Counted from the first letter of the stretch, positions 42,851 to 52,284 are shown. The stretch: 64,000 nt of DNA from Bin127 sp965203505 (GCA_965203505.1 OZ241880.1:2542001-2606000); one strand, 5' to 3'. The notes: generated by a model from the letters alone, not told the origin. Made by a program: numbers and translations.

Positions 42851-44824
42851 ATGAGAGTCTTAATATCGATCCCCAAACGAAAGGCCGTGGCTACCGCATT
42901 ACTTTCGGCCATGGCCGCTGTTGCGGTGCTCGCGATCGCTTGTGGTGGCACTGAAACGGTTGTCCACACCGTCGTAGTTAAAGAACAAGTGCCTGGCGAA
43001 AGAGTCGTCGAGACCGTGGTGGTGGAGAAGGAAGTGGTAGTTGAGAAAGAGGTCGCGAAGGTTGTGGAGGTGGAGAAGGAAGTCGAAGTCGTTGTGACGG
43101 CGACGCCCGAGGCGATGATGGAGGAGACGGTTGACTTGATCGACTTGCCGCAATCCAAGAGCCAACCCGGCCACGTTATCTTCGCGGACGTCGGATCGGC
43201 GTTGGGAGCCATCACCGGCAACGGTGGAAGCTTACCTGACGCGCCCTTGGGTGGCGCACGAAATTGGGGTGCCGGAGAGAGTCTTTTCACTCCGGGTGAC
43301 GCTGACTGGGACATCCCAATGCTGGCAGAGTCTTGGGACCTGGCGGGTGACCTGAGCTCCGTGACGATCACGATCCGGCAAGGCGTCCAGTTCCACAACG
43401 ATTGGGGTGAGTTGAAAGCCGAAGACATCGCGTGGGTGATGAACCGCACTAACCCGGCAATCAACCCCGAATCGATTGCGGCGAGTGCAGCGAACCTAAC
43501 GGCGTTGTTCGGCGACGTTCCGGTAGAAGCGATTGACGACTACACGATAACCGCGCAGTTTAACAACTTCGATGTCCGCTGGGCGAGCAACTTCCTGAAC
43601 CAAGAGGCTTCAGGTGGTCTGACGACCATCGCGACGTCGAAACGTGCATTCGATGAGAACGGACGTGACTGGCTCAAGGACAACTTCGTGGGCACTGGTC
43701 CGTTCGCGGTAACCGATTTCAAGTCTGGTACGAGCGCGACGATGACAAAGGTTGGGTACGACCACTGGCGTAAGAACGCGTCGATTGAATCCATCAGAGT
43801 ATTGGCGGTTCCCGAAGAGTTCACCCGTGTGGCGTTGCTGCAGAACGGCGAATCGGACGTTTCCTTCATCGATCCGAAAGACTTGGCTCGCATGAAGCAG
43901 TCTGGTTTCTTGGAGGTGGGTGCTGGCGCAGGTATCCAAGAAGGCGTCATGTTCCCTGGCAACCTTTGGGAGACGACCAATGCGATTACCGGAGAGGCGA
44001 TCGATTTCCCGTCGCACGGCGTGTTCGTGCGGGAGATCCCGTGGGTCGGCAACCCTCACAATCCCGAAGACGCGGACAATCCTTCGGGCATCGATGACAT
44101 GGAGCAGGCACGATTGGTTCGACAAGCTTTGGCCCGGTCTGTGGATCGTGAGGCGATCGTGGAGCACGTGCTGGGCGGTGTCGGTCAGCCAGTGCACGTC
44201 ACCTACTTCAGCACGTTCAACCCTAACTGGGAGTCGCAGTACGAGTATCCATACGATCCAGCTGAAGCGGGTCGCATGCTCGATCAAGCTGGATATCCAG
44301 CTGACGATAACGGCACACGATTCCAGATACCGCTGTTCGTCGGTCCAGAATTGGGCGGCGGTGAGGGGCCTGCCGGTGAGATCGGCGATGCCATTGCCGG
44401 TTTCTGGGAGGACGTCGGCGTTCGAGTAGAAGTGCTCAAGTATGCCTACGGTGTATTCCGCCCTGGTTTGGTGAGCCGTTCGACTGTGGTGCCCATGTTG
44501 ACCTCGTGTGATGACGGTAAAGAATCGTACCCATTCGACTGGCCCAAGGGATTGGTCCAGACGACGTTGACGCGCGGCGGCTTCAGTTGCGGTTTCGAAT
44601 CTCCTGAAATCTTGGCGTGGTACGAAGCCGCGGCATCGGAACCGGACCGCGAGGAACGCATCCGTATCAACAAGGCGTACCTCGAGTACATGCACAACTG
44701 GGCACTGTTCCCCGGCTACGTAACGGTACCTCAGGCTTACTACGCCAACCCGAACTACATCGCGGAATGGCCGATGCATGTCGGCAACAGCTACAACTCG
44801 CCCGAGAACATCATCCTGAGGTAA
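42851..44824 (+). CDS. Family-5 ABC solute-binding lipoprotein with short VEKEV linker
   Basis: This 657-residue protein has the lipobox ending at Cys31 (LAIAC). The repeat linker is shorter than in its paralogs (VVHTVVVKEQVPGERVVETV, VVEKEVVVEKEVAKVVEV), then VTATPEAMMEE. The binding domain includes ESWDLAGDLSSVTITIRQGVQFHNDWGELKAEDI, NFVGTGPFAVTDFKSG and LARSVDREAIVEHVLGG. The start ATG 42851 follows GGAGCG. It is closely similar in layout to the protein at 16570, including the TLTRGGFSC motif near the end, so the two are probably recent paralogs. Confidence 0.9.
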   Translation: MRVLISIPKRKAVATALLSAMAAVAVLAIACGGTETVVHTVVVKEQVPGERVVETVVVEKEVVVEKEVAKVVEVEKEVEVVVTATPEAMMEETVDLIDLPQSKSQPGHVIFADVGSALGAITGNGGSLPDAPLGGARNWGAGESLFTPGDADWDIPMLAESWDLAGDLSSVTITIRQGVQFHNDWGELKAEDIAWVMNRTNPAINPESIAASAANLTALFGDVPVEAIDDYTITAQFNNFDVRWASNFLNQEASGGLTTIATSKRAFDENGRDWLKDNFVGTGPFAVTDFKSGTSATMTKVGYDHWRKNASIESIRVLAVPEEFTRVALLQNGESDVSFIDPKDLARMKQSGFLEVGAGAGIQEGVMFPGNLWETTNAITGEAIDFPSHGVFVREIPWVGNPHNPEDADNPSGIDDMEQARLVRQALARSVDREAIVEHVLGGVGQPVHVTYFSTFNPNWESQYEYPYDPAEAGRMLDQAGYPADDNGTRFQIPLFVGPELGGGEGPAGEIGDAIAGFWEDVGVRVEVLKYAYGVFRPGLVSRSTVVPMLTSCDDGKESYPFDWPKGLVQTTLTRGGFSCGFESPEILAWYEAAASEPDREERIRINKAYLEYMHNWALFPGYVTVPQAYYANPNYIAEWPMHVGNSYNSPENIILR

Positions 44825-44841
44825 GACCTCTATGTTGCGCC

Positions 44842-44880
44842 TCCTGCGGGTCTGCGGCTCGTGGATCCGTGGGAGGCAGG
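44842..44880 (+). other. Imperfect stem-loop between binding-protein and permease genes
   Basis: GCCTCC at about 44842 can pair with GGGAGGC ending at about 44878. With internal pairs this gives an imperfect hairpin in the 100-base gap before the permease gene. It is the third such structure at the same operon position. Confidence 0.4.
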
Positions 44881-44924
44881 TTCTTGGACCGGGATCGTCC
44901 GTCTGAGGCGATAATGGGTTCAAC

Positions 44925-45881
44925 ATGCGTCGCTACCTCATCAGGAAGCTGATATTCGCCACACTCACGCTGCTCGCGGCAACGATGTTTATGTTCGGCT
45001 TGTCGCGTTTGGCGGGCGACCCTTTGTTGCTGTTCGCAAAACCGGGCGGGTACGGGATGAGTCCGGAGCGGGTCGAGCAACTCAGCCAAAAACTGGGGCT
45101 CGATAAACCGCTGGTGGTGCAGTACTTAGTCTGGTTGGGACGTGTTCTAACGGGCGATTTTGGCGAGACGATAGTATCGGAAACGTCGGTCGGCAAATTG
45201 ATGTGGGAACGTGCTGCGCCGACGTTGCAATTGGCGATCGTTTCGTTCATTTTGTCGGTGTTGATGGGTGTACCGTTGGGTGTTGTTTCTGCCGTAAAAC
45301 GGGGTACGTTGTCGGACTACGCGAGTCGAACGTTCGCGTTGGTAGGTCAAGCCGCGCCGATATTTTGGGTCGCGATCATGGCGATTCTTTTGTTCGCGGT
45401 AACACTTGATTGGTTGCCGGTGGGGACTTCGGGCCCCGATAATGTCTCGTTCTGGACTTGGACGAAGTTCAAGTATCTGATCATGCCGGCGTTCGCGCTT
45501 GGTTGGGGTCCAGCGGCTGCTTTGCTGCGCTTAACCCGTTCTTCGATGTTGGAGGTTTTAGATTCGGAGTACGTAACGATGGCGCGCGCCAAAGGCGCGA
45601 ACTATTCCGCGGTACTGTGGAAACACGCGTTCCGTAACGCCATTCTCCAGCCGCTGACTACTTCGGCAATCGTGTTGGCCAGCTTCGTGACCGGCGCTGT
45701 GGTCATCGAGCGTATATTCGCGTGGCCTGGGATTGGGCAACTGATGACTGATGCGGTCTGGAACAATGACTTCCCGACTTTGACCAGCACGGTGCTGGTA
45801 TTCACGGCCGTTTTCGTTGCGATGAACTTTTTGGCCGACATTCTGTACGGGGTCATGAATCCCGTTATCAGGTACGACTAG
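44925..45881 (+). CDS. Peptide-type ABC permease, DppB-like
   Basis: This 318-residue permease starts MRRYLIRKLIFATLTLLAATMFMFGLSRLAGDPLLLFAKPGGYG, very like the protein at 18801. It has QLSQKLGLDKPLVVQYLVWLGRVLTGDFG and the EAA loop VTMARAKGANYSAVLWKHAFRNAI. Its stop TAG is followed directly by the ATG of the partner permease. Confidence 0.9.
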   Translation: MRRYLIRKLIFATLTLLAATMFMFGLSRLAGDPLLLFAKPGGYGMSPERVEQLSQKLGLDKPLVVQYLVWLGRVLTGDFGETIVSETSVGKLMWERAAPTLQLAIVSFILSVLMGVPLGVVSAVKRGTLSDYASRTFALVGQAAPIFWVAIMAILLFAVTLDWLPVGTSGPDNVSFWTWTKFKYLIMPAFALGWGPAAALLRLTRSSMLEVLDSEYVTMARAKGANYSAVLWKHAFRNAILQPLTTSAIVLASFVTGAVVIERIFAWPGIGQLMTDAVWNNDFPTLTSTVLVFTAVFVAMNFLADILYGVMNPVIRYD

Positions 45882-46781
45882 ATGACCGCCGAGCAAACAG
45901 CCAGCCTCGCGGCGCTATCCTCACCAGCAGCCCAACAGCGTTTGACGTTGTGGTACATCTTGAGGCGATGGCCGATCCTTCCGGTGGCCTTGCTCGCTTT
46001 GTTGGTTACGATGGGTGTCGGTGCGGATTGGATCGCTCCGAACGATCCGATCGATCAATCGCTGCCCGATCGCAACTCCCGGCCGTTGTATCAAGATGGA
46101 AGCCCGTATCTGTTCGGGGGCGACCATGTTGGTCGCGATGTTCTGAGTCGGGTGATTCATGGAGCGAGAGTTTCGCTGTCAGTGATGGGTGTGGCGCTCT
46201 CCGCGGGGATGTTAATCGGTACAGGTCTAGGGCTGTTGGCCGGTTACGCTGGCGGTGTAGTGGACGAATTAGTCACGCGGATCGTGGACATATGGATGGG
46301 GTTCCCATTCCTGTTGCTCGCATTGGTCGCTGCGATCATTGTCGGGGCGAGTTTCCAAACCATCATGGTTTTGATGATCTTGGTGGCATGGGTATCGTTC
46401 GTCCGCAACGTGAGGGCTGATGTTTTGGTTATCAAAGAGAGCGGTTACGTGGCGTTGGCGAAAATCTCGGGCGCTTCGACGACTCGGATATTAGCGCGTC
46501 ACATCTTGCCCGGCACGATCGGCACGATAACGGTGATCGCTTCGCTTAGCGTAGGGAATCTGATCTTGTACGAAGCCACGCTGAGCTTTCTAGGAGCGGG
46601 CATACCGGCGCCGACGCCGTCTTGGGGCAACATGGTCGCTGAGGGTCGCGACTACTTGCAGACTGCTTGGTGGACATCGGTGATCCCCGGCACTGCCCTG
46701 TTCCTGACGGTGATGTCGTTGAACTTCTTTGGGGATTGGCTCCGCGACCGACTCGATCCTAGGTTGCGGCAACTCGGCTGA
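45882..46781 (+). CDS. Peptide-type ABC permease, DppC-like
   Basis: This 299-residue permease has YLFGGDHVGRDVLSRVIHGARVSL, the EAA loop YVALAKISGASTTRILARHILPG, and the end FLGAGIPAPTPSWGNMVAEGRDYL to DPRLRQLG. It begins immediately after the upstream stop, so translation is coupled. An intrinsic terminator lies about 85 bases beyond. Confidence 0.9.
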   Translation: MTAEQTASLAALSSPAAQQRLTLWYILRRWPILPVALLALLVTMGVGADWIAPNDPIDQSLPDRNSRPLYQDGSPYLFGGDHVGRDVLSRVIHGARVSLSVMGVALSAGMLIGTGLGLLAGYAGGVVDELVTRIVDIWMGFPFLLLALVAAIIVGASFQTIMVLMILVAWVSFVRNVRADVLVIKESGYVALAKISGASTTRILARHILPGTIGTITVIASLSVGNLILYEATLSFLGAGIPAPTPSWGNMVAEGRDYLQTAWWTSVIPGTALFLTVMSLNFFGDWLRDRLDPRLRQLG

Positions 46782-46864
46782 AGCTTGCTCGAAGCTTCCG
46801 CTCGCTACGGTCGACGACGCGACTAAATCCTCAACTGCGCGAGTCAACTGATCTGTCCTCAATT

Positions 46865-46898
46865 GCTGCCGTTCAACACGAGAGCAGCGCGGCTTTTT
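46865..46898 (+). terminator. Likely intrinsic terminator after the third ABC operon
   Basis: GCTGC (46865-46869) pairs with GCAGC (46884-46888) and an overlapping GCCG/CGGC pairing is possible. The arm is followed by GCGGC and a run of six T. It would end the rightward transporter transcript. Confidence 0.55.
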
Positions 46899-46920
46899 TG
46901 TTTTGCCGACTAGCATTTAT

Positions 46921-46976
46921 TACCGAATAGGTATAGAATTTTCTCGTTGCTGACTAAATTGGTCAGAATATATCGA
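46921..46976 (+). promoter_or_regulatory. Promoter with two operator-like palindromes upstream of imelysin
   Basis: TTGCTG (46947-46952) and TATATC (46969-46974) are spaced by 16 bases. Between them sits CTGACTAAATTGGTCAG (46950-46966), a 17-base palindrome with one mismatch, so a bound protein would block the promoter. Just upstream, TACC-N5-GGTA at 46921-46933 matches the core of the palindrome at 32397-32413. Iron-responsive or Rrf2/MarR-type control is plausible given the genes. Confidence 0.55.
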
Positions 46977-47011
46977 TCCAATGACGGCGCCATGACGATT
47001 CGGAGGAACGA

Positions 47012-48175
47012 ATGCGAAAAAGATACCTAGTCGGCTTGCTGCTAGCACTGGCTGCGATATCAACGGCAATCGGTTGTGACGCGCTCGGCGGCGGTGACGA
47101 AGTCGATGTCAAGCAAGAAGCCGTTGAGAACTACGCGGCTGGAGTACACGCTCTCTACAGCAAGAGCCTGTCTTCGGCCCGGGAGATGGATGGCGCGATT
47201 GACGCTTTTATAGCGGACCCGACTTCTGCAACTCTGGAAGGCGCAAAGCGCGCTTGGTTGAGGGCACGCGACGACTACGGACCGACGGAAGCGTTTAGGT
47301 TTTACGATGGTCCGATCGACAACGAAGAGGATGGGCCTGAGGGTTTGATCAACGCGTGGCCGCTCGATGAGGCGTACATCGATTACGTCGAGAGCGACCC
47401 CGACGCGGGCATCATCAACATGGTGGATGAGTACCCAGAAATCACCGCCGATCTGATCGTTTCCCTAAATGAAGAGGGCGGCGAGGCAAATGTATCGACT
47501 GGTTGGCATGCGATCGAATTCCTGCTCTGGGGACAGGACTTGAATGCCGTGGGGCCAGGTGCGCGTCCGGCTGACGACTACACGACCGCCAAAAACGCGG
47601 ATCGCCGCGGCGTTTACCTTGCGACAGCGTCGGATGTGCTGATTGACCATCTGCAGGGACTGGTGGACGAGTGGGCTCCTGGCCGGAGCAACTACCGTTC
47701 CGAGTTCTTGGCGCTTGACACAGATGAGGCGCTGACGAACATCATCACTGGCATAGGCGAGCTGAGTCGAGGTGAACTCGCTGGCGAGCGTATGACCGTG
47801 GCGTACCAAGAGCGTTCGCAGGAAGACGAGCACTCCTGCTTCTCCGACAACACGAACGCGGACATCATTGGCAATGCCCTTGGTATCCAGATGGTGTTGA
47901 TGGGCGACTACGGTTCAGTGTCAGGCGTTGGCATCTTGGATGTCGTAGCGGCTGAAGACGAAGAGTTGGCTCAGACGCTAAAGGATCAAGTTGCGGCCAG
48001 CATCAACTTGGCGAACAACATTCCGGCTCCATTTGACAACCACCTGACGGATACTGTTCCCGACAGTGCACCAGGCAGGTCAGCGGTGCTGCGCACGATC
48101 GAGTCTTTGGAGAAACAGACAGACACGATCGTGTCGGCTGCAACTGCGATCGGCATCACGATCAGCGTAAGTTAG
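47012..48175 (+). CDS. Imelysin-family lipoprotein (iron-regulated, IrpA-like)
   Basis: This 387-residue lipoprotein has its Cys at residue 22 in the lipobox (STAIGC). The helical imelysin fold is seen in VENYAAGVHALYSKSLSSAREMDGAIDAFIADPTSATLEGAKRAWLRARDDYGPTEAFRF. The G-x-H-x-x-E signature is STGWHAIEFLLWGQD, with R-P-x-D-D-Y after it. Imelysins are surface iron-uptake proteins with EfeO-like architecture. It is the first gene of an operon with a di-haem protein and a second imelysin. Confidence 0.9.
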   Translation: MRKRYLVGLLLALAAISTAIGCDALGGGDEVDVKQEAVENYAAGVHALYSKSLSSAREMDGAIDAFIADPTSATLEGAKRAWLRARDDYGPTEAFRFYDGPIDNEEDGPEGLINAWPLDEAYIDYVESDPDAGIINMVDEYPEITADLIVSLNEEGGEANVSTGWHAIEFLLWGQDLNAVGPGARPADDYTTAKNADRRGVYLATASDVLIDHLQGLVDEWAPGRSNYRSEFLALDTDEALTNIITGIGELSRGELAGERMTVAYQERSQEDEHSCFSDNTNADIIGNALGIQMVLMGDYGSVSGVGILDVVAAEDEELAQTLKDQVAASINLANNIPAPFDNHLTDTVPDSAPGRSAVLRTIESLEKQTDTIVSAATAIGITISVS

Positions 48176-48206
48176 GCTGCTGAAACTGGACCTAACAACT
48201 CGGTGC

Positions 48207-49646
48207 ATGAATTCGTTGGATCCCCGATCTGGACTGCACCGGTTTTGGAGAGAAAGGCGGCAAAACGTCTACGCCGCGATTGCCTTTGTCGCCTTCCTCT
48301 CAACGCTGACTGCGTGTTCCGCCAACGGTGATGTTGACGCGTTGCTCAACCCAAAACTCGGTGGCGAAACGACGGCGTTCACGGATAACCGGAACGCGTT
48401 CAGCATGTCAGCACGCAATCTCAACACCGGTGAAAAGCGCGTGTTCGAAGTCGGAGACAGCTTCTTCGAACAGAACTGGGTGACCGCGCCCGCGTCTACA
48501 GAGGCGAGGGACGGTTTGGGCCCAACTTTCAACGCGCTTTCGTGCTCCTCTTGTCATGTGCTCGACGGTCGCGGTCGACCGCCGACGGACCACGACGACC
48601 CGGAACGCGGATTATTGATCCGGCTGAGCATCCCGGGAACCACGCTCGAAGGCGCACCGCTGGGCGACCCGAACTACGGTAACCAGCTCCAAGATCGAGC
48701 CATCAATCAAGTCGAACCTGAAGGACGTTTCCAGATCGACTACGTAGAGATCAAGGGAGAGTATGGCGACGGTGAACCTTACACGCTGTTGATGCCAACA
48801 TATCGATTCATCGAATTGGCGTTTGGGGATTTATCCGCAGACATCATGACTTCTCCTAGGATTGCACCACCGGTCATCGGTATGGGTCTTCTCGAGGCGA
48901 TCAAAGCGGAAGACATTCTTGCCCAATCGGACCCAGACGACGAAGACGGCGATGGGATTTCCGGTCGACCCAACATGGTATGGGACATCGAGCGCCAAGA
49001 ACATGTCTTGGGCAGATTCGGTTGGAAGGCAAATGAACCCAGCGTCGAGCAACAGTCATTGGGCGCGTTTTTTGGCGATATCGGCATCACATCGGTCCAC
49101 CACATGGCGGAAAACTGCCCTTCATCTCAACTGGCATGTGCGGCGGCGGTCAACGGCGGAGAACCTGAAGTCCCAGCCGCCAGATCCGACAAATTGGTCT
49201 TCTACACTCAAACGCTGGCAGTCCCTGCGATGCGGAATGTAGAAGAACCCGAGGTGCGTAAAGGCGCTGAGATGTTTTTGAAAGCGGGTTGCGCGGCTTG
49301 TCACACACCGAGTTATACGACGGGCGAACACGAAATTGCAGCGTTGTCCGGGCAAGAGATATTCCCGTTTACTGACCTCTTGCTCCACGATATGGGCGAA
49401 GATCTGGCGGATGGACGGCCAGATTTTCTGGCAACCGGTTCCGAATGGCGCACTCCCCCGTTGTGGGGCATCGGACTTGTCGAAAACGTTAACAACCACA
49501 CCCGCTTCCTCCACGACGGGCGTGCGCGAAATCTCGCTGAGGCGATCCTATGGCACGGCGGGGAGGCTGAGAAGTCACGCGACGCGTTTCGCGATATGTC
49601 CCGCGACGAACGTGCAGCGCTCATCGCGTTCTTGAAATCCCTCTGA
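48207..49646 (+). CDS. Di-haem cytochrome (DUF1111/thiol-oxidoreductase-like) lipoprotein
   Basis: This 479-residue exported protein has a putative lipobox ending LTAC (Cys37). Two haem sites are visible: CSSCH at about residue 113, followed by VLDGRGRPP, and CAACH at about residue 361, followed by TPSYTTGEHE. The domain order and DTPPLWGIGL-like motif (SEWRTPPLWGIGLVENVNNHTRFLHDGRARNLAEAILWHGGEA) match the DUF1111 di-haem family, regularly found beside imelysin genes. It probably performs a redox step, such as iron reduction or oxidation, during uptake. It is 31 bases after the imelysin gene. Confidence 0.9.
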   Translation: MNSLDPRSGLHRFWRERRQNVYAAIAFVAFLSTLTACSANGDVDALLNPKLGGETTAFTDNRNAFSMSARNLNTGEKRVFEVGDSFFEQNWVTAPASTEARDGLGPTFNALSCSSCHVLDGRGRPPTDHDDPERGLLIRLSIPGTTLEGAPLGDPNYGNQLQDRAINQVEPEGRFQIDYVEIKGEYGDGEPYTLLMPTYRFIELAFGDLSADIMTSPRIAPPVIGMGLLEAIKAEDILAQSDPDDEDGDGISGRPNMVWDIERQEHVLGRFGWKANEPSVEQQSLGAFFGDIGITSVHHMAENCPSSQLACAAAVNGGEPEVPAARSDKLVFYTQTLAVPAMRNVEEPEVRKGAEMFLKAGCAACHTPSYTTGEHEIAALSGQEIFPFTDLLLHDMGEDLADGRPDFLATGSEWRTPPLWGIGLVENVNNHTRFLHDGRARNLAEAILWHGGEAEKSRDAFRDMSRDERAALIAFLKSL

Positions 49647-49663
49647 TCGGACTCACACTCGCT

Positions 49664-50752
49664 ATGAAGGCGACGCTAGCAATATCGATAATCCTCCTGA
49701 CTGTGGCGGCTTGTTCATCGGGTCCGTCCGTGTCCCGTGAAGACGTGCTGATCAGTTTGACCGAAAACGTGATCGTGCCTGCCTTCGAAACGGTGGACGA
49801 AGAGACTTCGCAGATGCGTGACGCAGTTGGGGCACTCTGCGCTGCCGCGTCGGATGAAACCCTGAGTCAGGCGCGGGAGGATTGGCGAGACGCTAAAGAC
49901 GCCTGGATGCGCTCACGCGCCGTGGGTCTGGGACCAGCGATGGATCGTCGGAGCCGGTCATTCGTCGATTGGTGGCCGGTCGAGCCGGAGCGAATCGAGA
50001 ACACACTATCGTCTAGAGACAGCATCACTTCGGAGTATGTCCGAGAGTTTTTGTCGACTACTCAACGAGGTTTGGGCGCGATCGAGTACCTCCTTTTCGA
50101 AGGAGACGACGTCGTTTCAACTCTCTCCGAACCGGGAACGTTGCGGTGCGAATACCTTGTTTCGGCAGCGGACGTCGCGGCGGCAGAGACGGCCGGTTTG
50201 CTATCGGACTGGGTCGTTGGACCGCCTGGCGATGCGCCGTACGCAGACCAATTCACCGGGCAAGCGTCGAGTTCGCTTCTTCCTTTGGCGGCCGTATCTG
50301 AAGTCGTCCGCACTTCGGTCTTCCTTTTGCGTTCCATCACCGACATGCAGCTGGGGAGTGCTTTGGGTATGAACGACAGCGATGCTGATCCGGCGGCGAT
50401 CCGAAGCGGTCCCGCGCGGAACGGCGTGGCGGATCTGCGCAACCAAGTGCTCAGCATGCAAGAGGCCTACACGGGTCTAGCGGGAACTGCAGAAGAGATA
50501 TACGGAATCGGAGCTTTAGTTGCGGGGATCTCTGAAGAGGCGGATGAACGGGTACTGGCTGGTTTTTCGAATGCGATCGATGCGATTGATGAGCTAAAAG
50601 AACCGCTAGATCAGACGATCCATACCGATCGCGCAACCGCTATCGCTGTATATGAGGCGCTGAAGGAACTTCAGGTGGCGATTAACACTGAGGTAGTCAG
50701 TTTGCTCGGAATCACCGTTGGGTTTGCAGACACTGATGGCGACGGTGGATAG
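49664..50752 (+). CDS. Second imelysin-family lipoprotein
   Basis: This 362-residue lipoprotein has its Cys at residue 17 (TVAAC). Imelysin features are VIVPAFETVDEETSQMRDAV, EDWRDAKDAWMRSRAVGLGP, and TTQRGLGAIEYLLFEGD at the G-x-H-x-x-E position, where the His is replaced by Ala. In other operons the second imelysin also lacks the canonical metal motif. It may be a partner subunit. It starts 17 bases after the di-haem gene and ends five bases short of the convergent HTTM gene. Confidence 0.85.
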   Translation: MKATLAISIILLTVAACSSGPSVSREDVLISLTENVIVPAFETVDEETSQMRDAVGALCAAASDETLSQAREDWRDAKDAWMRSRAVGLGPAMDRRSRSFVDWWPVEPERIENTLSSRDSITSEYVREFLSTTQRGLGAIEYLLFEGDDVVSTLSEPGTLRCEYLVSAADVAAAETAGLLSDWVVGPPGDAPYADQFTGQASSSLLPLAAVSEVVRTSVFLLRSITDMQLGSALGMNDSDADPAAIRSGPARNGVADLRNQVLSMQEAYTGLAGTAEEIYGIGALVAGISEEADERVLAGFSNAIDAIDELKEPLDQTIHTDRATAIAVYEALKELQVAINTEVVSLLGITVGFADTDGDGG

Positions 50753-50757
50753 AGAAT

Positions 50758-52284
50758 TCAGGCGCGATCGATCGGCGCCGGCAGTATCCAATCTTTGGGG
50801 AAAAAGCTACGGTTAACAGTCGCTAGGTCGAAATCTGGATCGATGATCCGCGTGTTTGGTCGACCGTTAAAGGTGACGAATGCGTCGGCGAAGACCGCTA
50901 CGTCGCCATGGCCGCGGTTGCGGAAATCCTCGGCAATGGCCAAAGCCAGTTCGTGAATCATGTCGGGACAGACCGACATCCGTTCTATCTGCAACGGCGT
51001 CAAGTACTCCGACGGTTCGACCCGCCAGTATTCGCCGGTGTCGTTGTTTACGACCTTGTACGTGACGTATCCGATCTTTTCGGAGAGCATCATTCGCCAG
51101 GAAAACCGATAGCCCTCGTCGTTCCAACGCACGTTGCCCGGGTATGCCCAGTGGCGAAGCGGAAACAGCAACTGAAACGCGACGAACACTACGATTGCGA
51201 TAACGGCAGCGCGTTGGGACCAAACCCGGAATGCACTCGTTCGGCTCACGTCCGAACTGATACCGGTCACAGCGGAGTTCACATCGCTGATACCTGTTCG
51301 CGGCCGGATGCGACGCTTCGCGAAATCGCTGATTCTCCTCGGCCAGTCGTAGTCGAAGTAGATCAACATCGATCCCATCATCAACCAGGGGAACATTCCA
51401 AGTGCAGGGAACAGCTGCCACGAGGTCAGGTGAAAACCCATTAGAGCTACGAACGCGAAGGGGCGTGTTCGTTTCCAAAGCAGGCACCAAATGACCGTCA
51501 GATCGAAAACGGCGGCGGTCCAGCTCATTGCGTGTGCGAACCATTCCTGCTGCATCAAGGGGCCGATCAGCGATCTGTCCCCGTGCTGGAACATCCAGAT
51601 TTTCATCGGCATGGCTTGGAGAAGCCAGTCTGGATTGAGTTTGGCAATGCCTCCGAAGACGTAGACGACACCGAGTTGCGCTCTGATGAACCAAACCACC
51701 CAGACCGGGACTGTGTGGTTCCGCAGCGATGGATTCAACAACGCGTCGACCGACCACATTCGGTTCAGGGGCATGAAAACCATCAACAGGGTGGTCAGAC
51801 TCAGCCAATAGTAGTGGTTGAGGTAAGTGATCGAGTCCAAGAGTTCGACGTATAGGAATCCGAGCAAGAAGAGGATCGTGCTCGCTCGGTAGAAAAGTCC
51901 TGCCGCAATAAACAGCGCCAATACCGCCAGCACGGCGAAGTGAATGTTCAATCCGGTTGCGGACCATGGTTGCACCCATTCGAACCCGATGTATTTGAAG
52001 TGGAACTCGGGTTGGACGTAGATTCTGTCGATCCAATCGTTTATGAAGAACCGGATGATTGCGACGAACGAAAGGACGCCGAAGATCATCCGAAAGACGG
52101 CTGCCGAGGCACCGTCGACTGGTTTGGACGCGGTTGTCGCGATGCGATCTAGTTGTTTAGTGAGGTTCACTGGAATCTGTGTGTATCGATGTTGGGATTG
52201 GGGATTGGTTGTGCGCCGCGAGGTCAATTCAAGCGAAGGTGGTTTCAAATCGGAGATTCTATCGGTGTGGGGTTTTCGAACCAT
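50758..52284 (-). CDS. HTTM-domain membrane protein (vitamin K carboxylase-like)
   Basis: This protein of about 508 residues has a polytopic HTTM (horizontally transferred transmembrane) domain related to gamma-glutamyl carboxylase. Segments include AAVFRMIFGVLSFVAIIRFF, HFKYIGFEWVQPW, LLGFLYVELLDSITYLNHYYWLSLTTLLMVFMP and FLGAQ-like WFIRAQLGVVYVFGGIAKLNPDWL. A soluble C-terminal part follows (WRVEPSEYLTPLQIERM). HTTM genes are recurrent neighbours of imelysin loci. The start is uncertain: ATG 52284 is used because the longer frame up to 52488 only translates dispersed palindromic repeats. Confidence 0.8.
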   Translation of the reverse strand: MVRKPHTDRISDLKPPSLELTSRRTTNPQSQHRYTQIPVNLTKQLDRIATTASKPVDGASAAVFRMIFGVLSFVAIIRFFINDWIDRIYVQPEFHFKYIGFEWVQPWSATGLNIHFAVLAVLALFIAAGLFYRASTILFLLGFLYVELLDSITYLNHYYWLSLTTLLMVFMPLNRMWSVDALLNPSLRNHTVPVWVVWFIRAQLGVVYVFGGIAKLNPDWLLQAMPMKIWMFQHGDRSLIGPLMQQEWFAHAMSWTAAVFDLTVIWCLLWKRTRPFAFVALMGFHLTSWQLFPALGMFPWLMMGSMLIYFDYDWPRRISDFAKRRIRPRTGISDVNSAVTGISSDVSRTSAFRVWSQRAAVIAIVVFVAFQLLFPLRHWAYPGNVRWNDEGYRFSWRMMLSEKIGYVTYKVVNNDTGEYWRVEPSEYLTPLQIERMSVCPDMIHELALAIAEDFRNRGHGDVAVFADAFVTFNGRPNTRIIDPDFDLATVNRSFFPKDWILPAPIDRA

